From Falsiphaeobacter marinintestinus (lineage in GTDB: Bacteria > Pseudomonadota > Alphaproteobacteria > Rhodobacterales > Rhodobacteraceae), in assembly GCF_007923355.1 (NCBI RefSeq), contig NZ_VOGO01000001.1, forward strand, positions 124,001-188,000: DNA of 64,000 nt, written 5' to 3'. The position numbers were made by a program, and so were the translations under genes. Positions within the stretch are counted from its first letter, which is position 1; every line of letters starts with the position of its first letter. The notes beneath the pieces were generated by a model. That model ran no database searches. It saw nothing but the letters and a program-made list of their open reading frames with translations, and had not been told where the DNA came from. Of this stretch, positions 19,160 to 28,540 are shown in pieces.

Positions 19160-19810
19160 CTAGTCGTTGCTGGCCGTGCGATAGTTGTGACGATAAAACA
19201 GGTGGACGCCGATACTGGCTGTCTTGGTATAGACGCGTGCCCAGCTCGGCTTTACGGCCCGGGTATGATAATGGGTGGCCCCATCGGTCAGATCTCCGGC
19301 GGCCCCGTCAATAATTGCACGCGCCACTTTGGACACCCGTTCGTAGGCGCGCTTTTCGGACACAACTTCTTTGTGGCCATCGCATGTATAGGTGAACTGG
19401 CACTGGTATTTCTTGCCTGTTCCCTGATTGATAACGCCGCACAGCGTGTCGGGGAATCGCGCGCTTTCGACCCGGTTCATGATGACCTCGGCCACGGCGA
19501 ACTGGCCCTTGACGGTTTCACCGCGCGCTTCGAAATACAGCGCCTCGGACAGACATTTCCAGTTGGTGTCGCCTGCCGGCTTTGGTTGTGCGTCCAGCCA
19601 GTCATAGGAAAAGCTCATCGGCACGGTCGGCGTCTTGAGCTTGCCCTTGGGCTGGGACGCGCTGAGCAGCGCCTTGAGCTGTTGCCCCGGCATCCGGTTC
19701 AGTGTCGACTGTTCACGCTTGAACAGGTTCTGCAAACCAGAATCCGCCGCAGCATTTTGCGAAACAAAAAGGGCCGCAAATACAGCGGCAGCAACCATAA
19801 AGCTCTTCAT
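19160..19810 (-). CDS. SleB-type cell wall hydrolase
   Basis: A 216-residue exported protein with a signal peptide (about 1-22) and a C-terminal Hydrolase_2 domain like spore-cortex hydrolase SleB, a lytic transglycosylase fold acting on peptidoglycan. The catalytic-glutamate segment YFEARGE is at residues 92-98, with AVAEVIMNR and ATHYHT further on. It is not a sporulation gene here; in alphaproteobacteria such proteins are general periplasmic hydrolases. It lies between ppdK and folB on the same strand, with 184 and 111 base gaps. Confidence 0.92.
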   Translation of the reverse strand: MKSFMVAAAVFAALFVSQNAAADSGLQNLFKREQSTLNRMPGQQLKALLSASQPKGKLKTPTVPMSFSYDWLDAQPKPAGDTNWKCLSEALYFEARGETVKGQFAVAEVIMNRVESARFPDTLCGVINQGTGKKYQCQFTYTCDGHKEVVSEKRAYERVSKVARAIIDGAAGDLTDGATHYHTRAVKPSWARVYTKTASIGVHLFYRHNYRTASND

Positions 19811-19994
19811 CTTTTTACCCTAGAAGCAAGGATCTACGCGAGACTCTCCCCAGAGGACGCAAAGCGCTCTTTAGAGCAAACAATCTGAAAGGTCCAGTTA
19901 TCGGAAAATTGCAAGCGGTTTCTTGAGCATCGGGATGGCGGCACCTGCTTTGCGGCGTGCAACACGGTCACAAGATATGGGCTCAAACCGGTTT

Positions 19995-22535
19995 TCAGGC
20001 CCCGATCTTGTGTGCGATCGCCAATTGGGCTGCGGCAAGACGCGCCACCGGTACGCGGAAGGGTGAGCACGACACATAGTCAAATCCCGCATCGCGACAG
20101 AAGGCGATTGATTCGGGGTTTCCGCCATGCTCGCCACAGATCGACAAGGTGATATCCGGGTTGCTCTGGCGGCCCCGTTCGGCCCCCAGTTTCAGCAACT
20201 CGCCGACGCCTTCCGTATCCAGCACGTGGAACGGATCTTCGGGAAAGACCCCTTGGCGGACATAATCCGACATGAAACGCCCCGCATCGTCGCGCGACAT
20301 ACCATAGGTCATCTGTGTCAGGTCGTTGGTCCCAAAGCTGAGGAACGCCGCGTATTGCGCAATATCCGCAGCCCGCAAAGCTGCCCTTGGGGTTTCGACC
20401 ATCACGCCCAGACGATAGTCGAATTCCGATCCGCGTTCGCTTCCTACGGCGGCGGCGACAGCGTCGATCCGCGCCTTGATCAACTCAACCTCGCGCTTTG
20501 CGCTGACCAGGGGGATCATGATTTCAGGCACCACCGGCTCTCCGGATTGGCTGGCATCCAGTGTCGCTTCGAAAATCGCGCGGGTCTGCATGTCATAGAT
20601 CTCGGGCACGGTCACACCCAGACGCACGCCCCTGAGGCCCAGCATCGGGTTGTATTCGGCCATCTCATCGACGCGGCGCGTGACATCTGACACCGGGATG
20701 TCCAGCGCTTCGGCCAATTCACGTTGTCCGGTGCGGGTTGCGGGCAAAAACTCGTGCAAGGGTGGATCAAACAGGCGGATACAGACCGGTTGCCCTTCCA
20801 TGATCCGAAACAGTTGCGTGAAATCTTCGCGCTGCATCGGGAGCAGACGCGCCAGCACCGCAGCCCGGCCCGAACTGGTCTCGGCAAAGATCATCTCGCG
20901 CATCACGGTCAGGCGGCCCGGATCAAAGAACATATGTTCGGTTCGGCACAAGCCGATCCCCTGAGCGTTGAAATTTCGGGCGGTCTGGGCGTCCGCAGGC
21001 GTGTCGGCATTGGCCCGGATACTGATATCGCGGGACTGATCTGCCCAGGCCATAAGCTCTTGGAAGGCATCGTCCTGCGCGGCTTCCAGCATCTCTGGCT
21101 CACCAACCAGCACCTGTCCGGAGCTTCCGTCGATGGTAATCACGTCACCTTCCCTGAACACCCGTCCATCGGGCGCCGTCAGCATCCGGGACCGTGTCTG
21201 GAACCGGATCGAGGACGCGCCAACGATACACGGCAAGCCCAATCCGCGCCCGATCACAGCCGCATGACTGGTGATACCGCCCTTTTCGGTCAGTACACCG
21301 ACAGCGGCATGCATGCCCCGGACATCTTCGGGTGAGGTTTCGCGCCGGACCAGAATGCACGGCTCGCGGCGGGCTGCACTGGCCTGCGCTTCGGCGGCCG
21401 TGAAGACAATCCTTCCGGTCGCCGCCCCCGGGCTGGCCGCAATGCCGTGCGCGATCACATCGCGTTGCGCATGGGGCGCCACCTGCCGGTGCAACAATTC
21501 GCTGACCGAATGGGGATCGACACGCATCACGGCTTCTTCGGTCGGGATGATACCATCCTGCGCCAGTCGCACCGCGATGCGCACGGACGCCCGCGACCCG
21601 CGCGGCACGCGCACCCCATCCAGGATATGGACCTCGCCATTGTGGACCACAAACTCGACCTGCATTTCCTCGCGCAGTCGTTCGCGCATGATCGCGGCGT
21701 ATTCCTTGAGCTTGGCAAAAGCCTCGGGCGCCGCCTCTTCCAGCGACGGGCCGCGCGGGTCTTTTTCCAGGTACAAGGCCTCGACCCCGACGCCCAATGC
21801 GTCGCGCCCCTGACTCTGGCTCAGATACCGCCCGGTGATCTGGGGCTGGCCGGTTTCAGGATTGATCAGTTGCAAGACACCCGACCCGCATTCGCCATGT
21901 CCCAACCCCGGCACCATCTCTTGCACCACAAGACCCAGGCCGGCATCCGCAGGCGCCCCTTTGGCCTGACGCAACAACCGGGCCGAGGTCCCTTCCCACG
22001 CCCGCGCCATTGACCTCAGAACACCCGCCAGTTGCTCACCCGGATCCTGAGGGAATGCTTCGTCGGTTTCGTCCTGATAGGCGCGCAGAACCGTTTCAAG
22101 CCCCTCGGCGCCCTGATCCGACAACAGATCGAACGCGTCCGGATCCAACCTGGCCACATGAATCGCATATGACTGGACAAACCGCAAATACAGCGCGGCC
22201 GCCGCTTTGCGGCCCATCGTCTGGCTCATCTCTTCATAGCGGGTGTCATTCATCCCGATATTCAGCACCGCACCGGGCCCGCCCCAGTCGGGATCTTCTG
22301 ACGACGGTCGCACACATAACGTCGTGCCGGCTTCAAACTGGCCGACGATCGCCGCGACATCGGGCAATGTGCCTTCGGCGATGCGATGCACCGCATCAAA
22401 AGACAACGCCACGGTTTCCGGGACGGGAAGGTCCAGCCGGACCAGGCGTTGCAGGCATTTTGCCCGTCCGCCATGGGTGGCCGTGGCCACCGGGGCCGTT
22501 GGGGTGATCAGCGTCGTATTCGGGTTATTCTGCAC
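19995..22535 (-). CDS. Pyruvate phosphate dikinase-like protein with altered ATP site
   Basis: 846 residues with the full PPDK layout: N-terminal ATP-grasp, a mobile phosphohistidine domain (GGITSHAAV, His424) and a C-terminal PEP/pyruvate barrel (SICGEHGGN, Cys800). PPDK interconverts ATP, phosphate and pyruvate with AMP, diphosphate and PEP. The GTG start at 22535 follows AAAGGGG. Against well-studied PPDKs, the ATP-site Lys of the GGKG loop is Arg24, the metal-ligand Asp is Gln292 and the Gln of LQTR is Asp306, while Glu294 is kept. The reaction may therefore differ. It lies downstream of glyS, separated by a repeat element. Confidence 0.88.
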   Translation of the reverse strand: MQNNPNTTLITPTAPVATATHGGRAKCLQRLVRLDLPVPETVALSFDAVHRIAEGTLPDVAAIVGQFEAGTTLCVRPSSEDPDWGGPGAVLNIGMNDTRYEEMSQTMGRKAAAALYLRFVQSYAIHVARLDPDAFDLLSDQGAEGLETVLRAYQDETDEAFPQDPGEQLAGVLRSMARAWEGTSARLLRQAKGAPADAGLGLVVQEMVPGLGHGECGSGVLQLINPETGQPQITGRYLSQSQGRDALGVGVEALYLEKDPRGPSLEEAAPEAFAKLKEYAAIMRERLREEMQVEFVVHNGEVHILDGVRVPRGSRASVRIAVRLAQDGIIPTEEAVMRVDPHSVSELLHRQVAPHAQRDVIAHGIAASPGAATGRIVFTAAEAQASAARREPCILVRRETSPEDVRGMHAAVGVLTEKGGITSHAAVIGRGLGLPCIVGASSIRFQTRSRMLTAPDGRVFREGDVITIDGSSGQVLVGEPEMLEAAQDDAFQELMAWADQSRDISIRANADTPADAQTARNFNAQGIGLCRTEHMFFDPGRLTVMREMIFAETSSGRAAVLARLLPMQREDFTQLFRIMEGQPVCIRLFDPPLHEFLPATRTGQRELAEALDIPVSDVTRRVDEMAEYNPMLGLRGVRLGVTVPEIYDMQTRAIFEATLDASQSGEPVVPEIMIPLVSAKREVELIKARIDAVAAAVGSERGSEFDYRLGVMVETPRAALRAADIAQYAAFLSFGTNDLTQMTYGMSRDDAGRFMSDYVRQGVFPEDPFHVLDTEGVGELLKLGAERGRQSNPDITLSICGEHGGNPESIAFCRDAGFDYVSCSPFRVPVARLAAAQLAIAHKIGA

Positions 22536-22611
22536 TGCGGCACCCCTTTGATTGCGCCAGCAGCATAAACCTCTAAGGGCACGACGCAAGGGCCGCGTCA
22601 GCTGCGCCCCT

Positions 22612-22680
22612 GCTTCTTTCTTGTTTGAAATACCCCGGGGGACCGCCCCTCGGGCGGTGGGGGCAGCGCCCCCTGCCCCG
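22612..22680 (-). repeat. Dispersed intergenic stem-loop element, copy 2
   Basis: Read on the minus strand: GGGGGCGCTGCCCCC, then a variable stem (ACCGCCCGAGGGGCGGT), then CCCCCGGGGTATTTC and AACAAGAAAGAAG. It begins two bases after the glyS stop codon and precedes the PPDK-like gene. It matches copies 3 and 4 closely. Confidence 0.75.
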
Positions 22681-22682
22681 GT

Positions 22683-24902
22683 TCAGCCCGAAATCTGGTT
22701 CAGATCGGCCACCTGCCCGCAAACAGCCCGGATCTGGCTCAGCAGATTCAAACGGTTGCGACGCACGGTTTCATTGTCAGTATTGACCTGAACTTCGTCA
22801 AAGAACGCATCCACCGGGGCGCGCAATGCAGCCATGGCGGCCATGGCGGCAGGAAAATCCTCATCCGCAAGAGCCGGGGCAATCGCGGCTTGCGCTGCAT
22901 CCAGCGCCGCAAACAGCGCACGCTCGCTGTCGGTTTCCGCAAATTTCACATCCGCGCCATAGGAGTATTCGACACCATCCTTGTCCTCGGCCTGGGTCAG
23001 GATGTTGTTGGCGCGCTTGAAGCCCTGCAACAGGTTCTCGCCGTCTTCGGTGCCCAGCACCTCTTGCAACGCCTGCGCGCGTTTGACCAACAGGGTCAGA
23101 TCATCATTTCCGGGCATTGCGATGCAGGCGTCGATGATATCGTGGCGCACGCCCTGATCACGCAGGAACACCTTGAGACGGTCATGAATGAATGCCAGCA
23201 AATCTTCTGACGCATCAGGCACTTTGGCTTCCAGATTAAGGAACGCCGCAACCGGCGAGTCGCCCATCTTGTTTTTCACGGCGCGAAATGCCGCACCAAA
23301 GACTCCGTGATCGGCGATTTCTTCCAGCAGATCATCAACGTGCCCATCCGGCAAATCGCCATCAATCATACCCTCGATTCGGACCAGTTGCCCATCAATG
23401 TAGCGGTCCAGCCGCAAGCGCAGGTTGTTGGTCAGGATCAGGCGGATCACGCCCAAAGCCGCGCGGCGCAAGGCAAAGGGGTCTTTCGATCCGGTCGGTT
23501 TTTCATCAATCGCCCAGAACCCGGTCAGCGTATCCAGCTTGTCCGCCAGGGCGACCGCGACCGACAGAGGTGCCACCGGCACATCATCAGACGGACCGAG
23601 CGGTGAATAGTGGTCTTCGGCAACAGCTGCCACAGCGGCATCCTGACCGGAGGCTTCGATATAGTACCGCCCCATCAGACCCTGCAGTTCGGGAAACTCA
23701 TAGACCATCTCCGAGCTCAGATCGGCTTTGGCCAACCCGGCGGCCAGCCCGGCCTGATCGGCGTCGGCCCCCGCGGTCGGAGCAAGATCGCGCGCCAGTG
23801 CCGCGATACGGCGGATCCGGTCGCCTTGTGTCCCCAGCTTGTTGTGGAATGTCACGTTCTCCAGCGCCGCAGTCCAGATCGCGATATCGGATTTGGCGAT
23901 GCGCAAGTCGTTCTCCCAGAAGAACTTTGCGTCCGACAGCCGCGCCGACAGCACCTTTTGGTTGCCGGCCAGAATCGTCGCCCCATTGTCTGCAGTCTCG
24001 CGATTGGCGACGGTGACAAAGCGTTCGATCCGACCCGTGCGCGGGTTGCGGACCGAGAAGAACTTTTGATGTTCTTTCATTGAGGTTTGCAGGACTTCCG
24101 GCGGCAGTTCGAGGAACTCGGCGCCAATTTCGCCCATCAGTACAACAGGCCATTCGACCAGCCCGGCAACCTCGGCCAGCAGCCCCTTGTCCTCGACGAT
24201 TTCAAGGCCCGCCGCAAATGCCATGTTCGTGGCGTCCGCCCATATGTGGTCAGCGCGTTCTTGCGCTGACAGAACAACCCGGGCTTTTTTCAGCTTGGCT
24301 TCGTAATCCTCAAACCCGGTGACAGCGAACCGTCCCGGCGCCATAAAGCGATGGCCCTCGGTCGTGTCACCGGCCTTGATCCCGTCCACGTCCAACGCCA
24401 CGACATTGGCGCCAGCCTCGTCACTGAGAAGGCACAGGATAGATTGCAACGGGCGGACCCAGCGGAGTGGTCCTGCCCCCCAGCGCATCGCTTTCGGCCA
24501 GGGGAAATTGCGGACTGTCGTTTCAAGCACCTCGGCCACGATGTCGGCTGCGGGTCGTCCGGGTTTCACCACGGTTGCGAAATAAACCGCCCCTTTTGGC
24601 GTCTCGCGTTCTTCCAGATCGTCGCGGGATACGCCGGCACCGCGCAAAAACCCGTCGATCGCCTTGTCGGGAGCACCGACCTTGGGGCCTTTGCGCTCTT
24701 CCTTCAGGGTTGGCGATTCGACCAGCAGGTCATGGACAACCAGCGTCAGACGGCGCGGCGTCGAAAAGGCTTCGGCACCGCCATAGGTCAACCCGGCCTC
24801 GACCAGACCATCAGTCATCTTCTTTTTCAGATCCTCGGCGGCACGCGTCTGCATGCGGGCGGGAATTTCCTCAGAGAAGAGCTCAATCAGCAGGTCGGGC
24901 AT
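22683..24902 (-). CDS. glyS: Glycine--tRNA ligase, beta subunit
   Basis: The beta chain of the tetrameric alpha2beta2 glycyl-tRNA synthetase found in most proteobacteria; it recognises tRNA-Gly while GlyQ activates glycine. 739 residues with the classic start MPDLLIELFSEEIPARMQ and KEHQKFFSV in the middle. Its ATG lies 9 bases after the gltS stop, so it is probably co-transcribed with gltS and the DUF6446-like gene. Confidence 0.97.
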   Translation of the reverse strand: MPDLLIELFSEEIPARMQTRAAEDLKKKMTDGLVEAGLTYGGAEAFSTPRRLTLVVHDLLVESPTLKEERKGPKVGAPDKAIDGFLRGAGVSRDDLEERETPKGAVYFATVVKPGRPAADIVAEVLETTVRNFPWPKAMRWGAGPLRWVRPLQSILCLLSDEAGANVVALDVDGIKAGDTTEGHRFMAPGRFAVTGFEDYEAKLKKARVVLSAQERADHIWADATNMAFAAGLEIVEDKGLLAEVAGLVEWPVVLMGEIGAEFLELPPEVLQTSMKEHQKFFSVRNPRTGRIERFVTVANRETADNGATILAGNQKVLSARLSDAKFFWENDLRIAKSDIAIWTAALENVTFHNKLGTQGDRIRRIAALARDLAPTAGADADQAGLAAGLAKADLSSEMVYEFPELQGLMGRYYIEASGQDAAVAAVAEDHYSPLGPSDDVPVAPLSVAVALADKLDTLTGFWAIDEKPTGSKDPFALRRAALGVIRLILTNNLRLRLDRYIDGQLVRIEGMIDGDLPDGHVDDLLEEIADHGVFGAAFRAVKNKMGDSPVAAFLNLEAKVPDASEDLLAFIHDRLKVFLRDQGVRHDIIDACIAMPGNDDLTLLVKRAQALQEVLGTEDGENLLQGFKRANNILTQAEDKDGVEYSYGADVKFAETDSERALFAALDAAQAAIAPALADEDFPAAMAAMAALRAPVDAFFDEVQVNTDNETVRRNRLNLLSQIRAVCGQVADLNQISG

Positions 24903-24911
24903 TCGAAGTCC

Positions 24912-26123
24912 TCAGAAGTTCACGATCATCTGAATGATGACCGCATTGGCAATGTCGACAAAGAAGGCGGATACAAGGGGGAGCACGACAAAGGCAATAG
25001 GCGACGGGCCATAGCGTTTGGTGACTGCCGTCATATTGGCGATGGCTGTGGGGGTCGCCCCAAGGGCAAACCCGCCGAATCCGGCCGCCAGAACCGCCGC
25101 CCGATATCCGCGCCCCATCACAGGGAACAGCACATAGATCACGAACAGGATGGTGAATACGGTCTGCGCCGTAAGGATCGCAACGATGGACAGGCCCAGA
25201 TCGGCAATGGTCCAAAGCTGCAGGCTCATCAATGACATGGCCAGAAACGCGCCCAGCGCAAATTCGGAAATCATCGCCAGCGATGGGGTGCGTGTCACCG
25301 GCGGTGCGTTCGGCGCGATCCAGGCGCGCAGGTTGGCGATAACGATGCCCATGATCAGGCACGGCACGAACAAGGGCAGCTTCAACCCGGCGGCTTCGAT
25401 GGCCTCATTCGCCACATAGCCCAGCACGATTGCGACGTTGAGGTGCATCAGCACCCGCATCACCGTGATATGGTCGATATTTGTGGCTTCCAGCCCATCC
25501 TGGTCGGACAGACCGACAGTGTTCCCCTCGCTTGGATGGTCAGGGGTCAGCCGGTTCTTTTCGACCAGCCGTTTGGCGATCGGACCGCCGATCAGGGCCG
25601 CAAGCACCAGACCCAGCGTCGCCACGGCAACGCCCAGTTCTGTGGTGCCTGTCATGGCGGTGGCGGTGGCAACCTCGGGGGCCCAGGCAATGGCCGTCCC
25701 GTGCCCGCCGATCAATGACGCCGATCCGAACAACACCCCGGCCTTGGCCGGATATCCAAACAATACCGCCCCGAAAACCCCTATCCCGTTCTGGACGATG
25801 ATCGTGATCAATGTCAGAATAATTAGCAAAAACAGCGGTTTACCACCAGAAATTAAATCAGACAGCCGGGCATTCAACCCGATCCCGGCAAAGAAGATCA
25901 CAAGGAAGAAATCCCGTGATTCCATGTCGAAGTTCAGTTCCATCCCGAACAACAGATAAAGAAGCAGGAGAATCAGAGCGGCAAGCAGGCCGCCCGTGAC
26001 CGGTTCAGGGATATTGAACCTGCGCAGAACGTCGACACGCTGGTTAATCTGCGCTCCGGCCAGAAAGACAGCAAAGCCCAATGTGACGGAAATGAAGTCT
26101 GGCACAACAAAGGAAACGGGCAT
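24912..26123 (-). CDS. gltS: Sodium/glutamate symporter family protein
   Basis: A 403-residue inner-membrane protein with about ten to twelve helices of the GltS (ESS) family, which imports glutamate with sodium. GSASLIGGHGTAIAW matches the first re-entrant loop signature. A second similar loop lies in the C-terminal half around GFGGFALGATPTAIANM, as expected for the inverted repeat of this fold. It lies between a DUF6446-like gene (36 bases away) and glyS (9 bases away). Confidence 0.93.
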   Translation of the reverse strand: MPVSFVVPDFISVTLGFAVFLAGAQINQRVDVLRRFNIPEPVTGGLLAALILLLLYLLFGMELNFDMESRDFFLVIFFAGIGLNARLSDLISGGKPLFLLIILTLITIIVQNGIGVFGAVLFGYPAKAGVLFGSASLIGGHGTAIAWAPEVATATAMTGTTELGVAVATLGLVLAALIGGPIAKRLVEKNRLTPDHPSEGNTVGLSDQDGLEATNIDHITVMRVLMHLNVAIVLGYVANEAIEAAGLKLPLFVPCLIMGIVIANLRAWIAPNAPPVTRTPSLAMISEFALGAFLAMSLMSLQLWTIADLGLSIVAILTAQTVFTILFVIYVLFPVMGRGYRAAVLAAGFGGFALGATPTAIANMTAVTKRYGPSPIAFVVLPLVSAFFVDIANAVIIQMIVNF

Positions 26124-26159
26124 TCTGTTTAGATCCTGAAGACAAGTTTTCTATCTGTT

Positions 26160-26678
26160 TCAAGGCCGTGCCGGGCACTCTTCACCAACGACGGTCCCGT
26201 CATATTCCTTGTGGCCACATTCGTTCAGTTCGTGCCAGACCCAGCCGCGTCCATCGGCCCCGATCCCGACCACGCGGTCAACGCCGTAAAAGATGTTCTT
26301 TTCGCCCAGATACACCGTCAGCGCACCAGATTCGATGGCTTCCCCGATCGCTTCTGCATCAAAACACTCGAACCAACCCGGCGCGACCCGCGGTTCACCG
26401 GCTGGCTGTACGACGTATTTGGCTTTCAGTTCATCCGGGGTGAGCGAGGTTTCGAAACAGGCCCTATATCGGATCGGAGAACTGTCGGCATCAATGGCTT
26501 CGAACGCCGTGTACAGAATGGGTTCAGAGACCTGACTGTCCTGGCGCACCAACAGAACGTCCTGACCGGGAACGGATGTCACGTTGTAATAATACCCATA
26601 GACTTGCAGGTAATACATCCACCCGGCGGCCACCGCAGCGCAGACCACGATGACGATGGCAATGATCTTGCCGCTCAT
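26160..26678 (-). CDS. DUF6446-like membrane-anchored protein
   Basis: A 172-residue protein with one N-terminal helix (about residues 4-23) and a periplasmic domain carrying conserved-looking cysteines and GWFECFDAEAIGEAI. I recognise it as the small Rhodobacteraceae family usually encoded between glyQ and glyS; the function is unknown. GGAG precedes the ATG at 26678; the longer upstream frame overlaps the divergent marC leader and is not needed. It is probably the first gene of a unit with gltS and glyS. Confidence 0.8.
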   Translation of the reverse strand: MSGKIIAIVIVVCAAVAAGWMYYLQVYGYYYNVTSVPGQDVLLVRQDSQVSEPILYTAFEAIDADSSPIRYRACFETSLTPDELKAKYVVQPAGEPRVAPGWFECFDAEAIGEAIESGALTVYLGEKNIFYGVDRVVGIGADGRGWVWHELNECGHKEYDGTVVGEECPARP

Positions 26679-26773
26679 ACGATACTCTCCCGGGCGGATT
26701 GCGCCCTTTCGTTTTGGCCTGGAACAGGACACAGTGGTCGCGATCTCCCAAGAAGAAGATAAGGATCATTCCA

Positions 26774-27406
26774 TTGGATACGCATTTTGCGGTCACGTTT
26801 TTCGGCGCGCTGTTCGCGATTATGAACCCAATCACCAACTTGCCGGTCTTTTTGACGGTGACGGATGGGGCCACGCCCGCGCAACAGCGCCAGGTTGCGC
26901 TGAAAACCGCGCTTTATTGTACGATTATGGGCGCGCTGTTCGCGTTCGCCGGCCAGCAGGCTTTGAACTTTTTCGGCATCAGCGTCGACGATTTCCGATT
27001 GGCGGGCGGGCTGGTCGTTCTGCTGATCGGTCTGAACATGCTGCACGGCGAGAAAAGCAGTTCGCACCACGGGACTGACGAAGAAAAGGAAAGCTATCCC
27101 GCCGTCGATACTGTGGCGTTCTATCCTTTGACCTTTCCGATCCTGGTGGGTCCGGGCACGATCACCACGCTGATCCTGTTCGCTCACAAGATCAAGACAC
27201 CGACGGATATGGCTGCCTACATTGGCGTTTTTGCAGGTATCATCGCGCTTTTGGTCCTGGTTTTCTGGAACGCGCCCACGTTGAGCAAGCACCTGACAAG
27301 CAGCATGCGCGTGATCATGAGCCGGCTGATGGGCATGATCCTGGCCGCCATCGCCATGGCAATGATCACCGATGGGTTGAAATCCTTGCTGCCTGGCCTC
27401 GCCTGA
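26774..27406 (+). CDS. MarC-family inner-membrane protein
   Basis: A 210-residue protein with six helices of the MarC/UPF0056 family. The family was once linked to multiple antibiotic resistance, but its transport role is unproven. FFGALFAIMNPITNLPVF near the N-terminus and FPLTFPILVGPGT-like wording in the middle (here YPLTFPILVGPGT) are family hallmarks. The best start is a TTG at 26774, 8 nt after AAGGA, because it matches where relatives begin; the frame upstream is polar and unlike the family. It is on the strand opposite the gly genes around it. Confidence 0.9.
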   Translation: MDTHFAVTFFGALFAIMNPITNLPVFLTVTDGATPAQQRQVALKTALYCTIMGALFAFAGQQALNFFGISVDDFRLAGGLVVLLIGLNMLHGEKSSSHHGTDEEKESYPAVDTVAFYPLTFPILVGPGTITTLILFAHKIKTPTDMAAYIGVFAGIIALLVLVFWNAPTLSKHLTSSMRVIMSRLMGMILAAIAMAMITDGLKSLLPGLA

Positions 27407-27430
27407 CATCGTTGGCCTCCTGATCGGTAT

Positions 27431-28360
27431 CTAGGTTGCGAAACCGCCTGCCTCGGTCTGTACGAACGCATCTGCGCATTGCTTGGACAATGCGCGGACG
27501 CGACCGATATAGGCCTGGCGTTCGGTCACCGAAATCACACCGCGCGCGTCAAGCAGGTTGAAGATGTGGCTGGCCTTGATGCACTGGTCATACGCCGGGT
27601 GCACCATGACAATGCGCTTGCCGGTTTTCGGATCCTCATAGGGATGTGACAGGATATCCGCGCATTCGGCCTCGGCCTCTTCAAAATGGCGCAGCAACAC
27701 GTCCGTGTTGGCAATGTCGAAATTCCAGCGGCTGTATTCGGCCTCGGTCTGGGCAAAGACGTCGCCATAGCTGAGCGGGATCGGTGCTTGTGGATCATTG
27801 TAGGGCATGTCCATGACATGATCGACGCCAAGGACGTACATCGCCAGACGCTCAAGCCCATAGGTCAGTTCGCCTGACACCGGATGGCAGTCATGGCCGC
27901 CAACTTGCTGGAAATAGGTGAATTGGCTGACTTCCATACCATCGCACCAGACCTCCCACCCCAGTCCCCAGGCGCCCAACGTCGGGCTTTCCCAATCGTC
28001 TTCGACAAAGCGGATGTCGTGCAGCGTCATGTCGATCCCAATCGCGGCAAGCGATCCGAGATAGAGTTCCTGCAAATCGGGCGGGCTGGGTTTGATCAGG
28101 ACCTGATACTGATAATAGTGCTGCAACCGGTTGGGGTTTTCGCCATAGCGCCCGTCGGTCGGGCGGCGCGAAGGTTGCACATAGGCAGCAGCCCAGGGTT
28201 TCGAGCCCAGCGACCGCAGCGTGGTGGCGGGGTGAAATGTCCCGGCGCCAACCTCCATATCATAGGGCTGCAGCACGGCGCAGCCCTTTGCGGCCCAATA
28301 GGTTTGAAGCCGCAAAATGATCTCCTGAAAGGACCGCGGAGCGCTGATCTGGTCGGTCAT
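27431..28360 (-). CDS. glyQ: Glycine--tRNA ligase, alpha subunit
   Basis: Catalytic alpha chain of the tetrameric glycyl-tRNA synthetase; it activates glycine with ATP. 309 residues with the expected [19 protein letters not shown] start and [26 protein letters not shown] lies 7 nt before the ATG at 28360, which I prefer to the frame start 27 bases further out. In this window marC lies between glyQ and the rest of the gly genes on the opposite strand, so glyQ and glyS are probably transcribed separately. Confidence 0.98.
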   Translation of the reverse strand: MTDQISAPRSFQEIILRLQTYWAAKGCAVLQPYDMEVGAGTFHPATTLRSLGSKPWAAAYVQPSRRPTDGRYGENPNRLQHYYQYQVLIKPSPPDLQELYLGSLAAIGIDMTLHDIRFVEDDWESPTLGAWGLGWEVWCDGMEVSQFTYFQQVGGHDCHPVSGELTYGLERLAMYVLGVDHVMDMPYNDPQAPIPLSYGDVFAQTEAEYSRWNFDIANTDVLLRHFEEAEAECADILSHPYEDPKTGKRIVMVHPAYDQCIKASHIFNLLDARGVISVTERQAYIGRVRALSKQCADAFVQTEAGGFAT

Positions 28361-28540
28361 GGTCTGATCCCCTTTGCCCGCCGCCAAAGGCGACGCGAAT
28401 GCGCGCCTTTCCTATGCCCCCCGCTGGTCAGGGTCAACGGCGCATCACAGGGAAGCGAGCCTATGAATTGCCCATAGCCAATGCCCCGCTATGTCGACTA
28501 TGTAGAACAGTGAAATTGGATCTGAGGCCCGAGTATTGGA

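Noticed and set aside
18548-19888. Long open frame antisense to folB and the SleB-type gene
   Set aside because: It spans two well-supported genes and an intergenic gap, has no ribosome site and no family resemblance.
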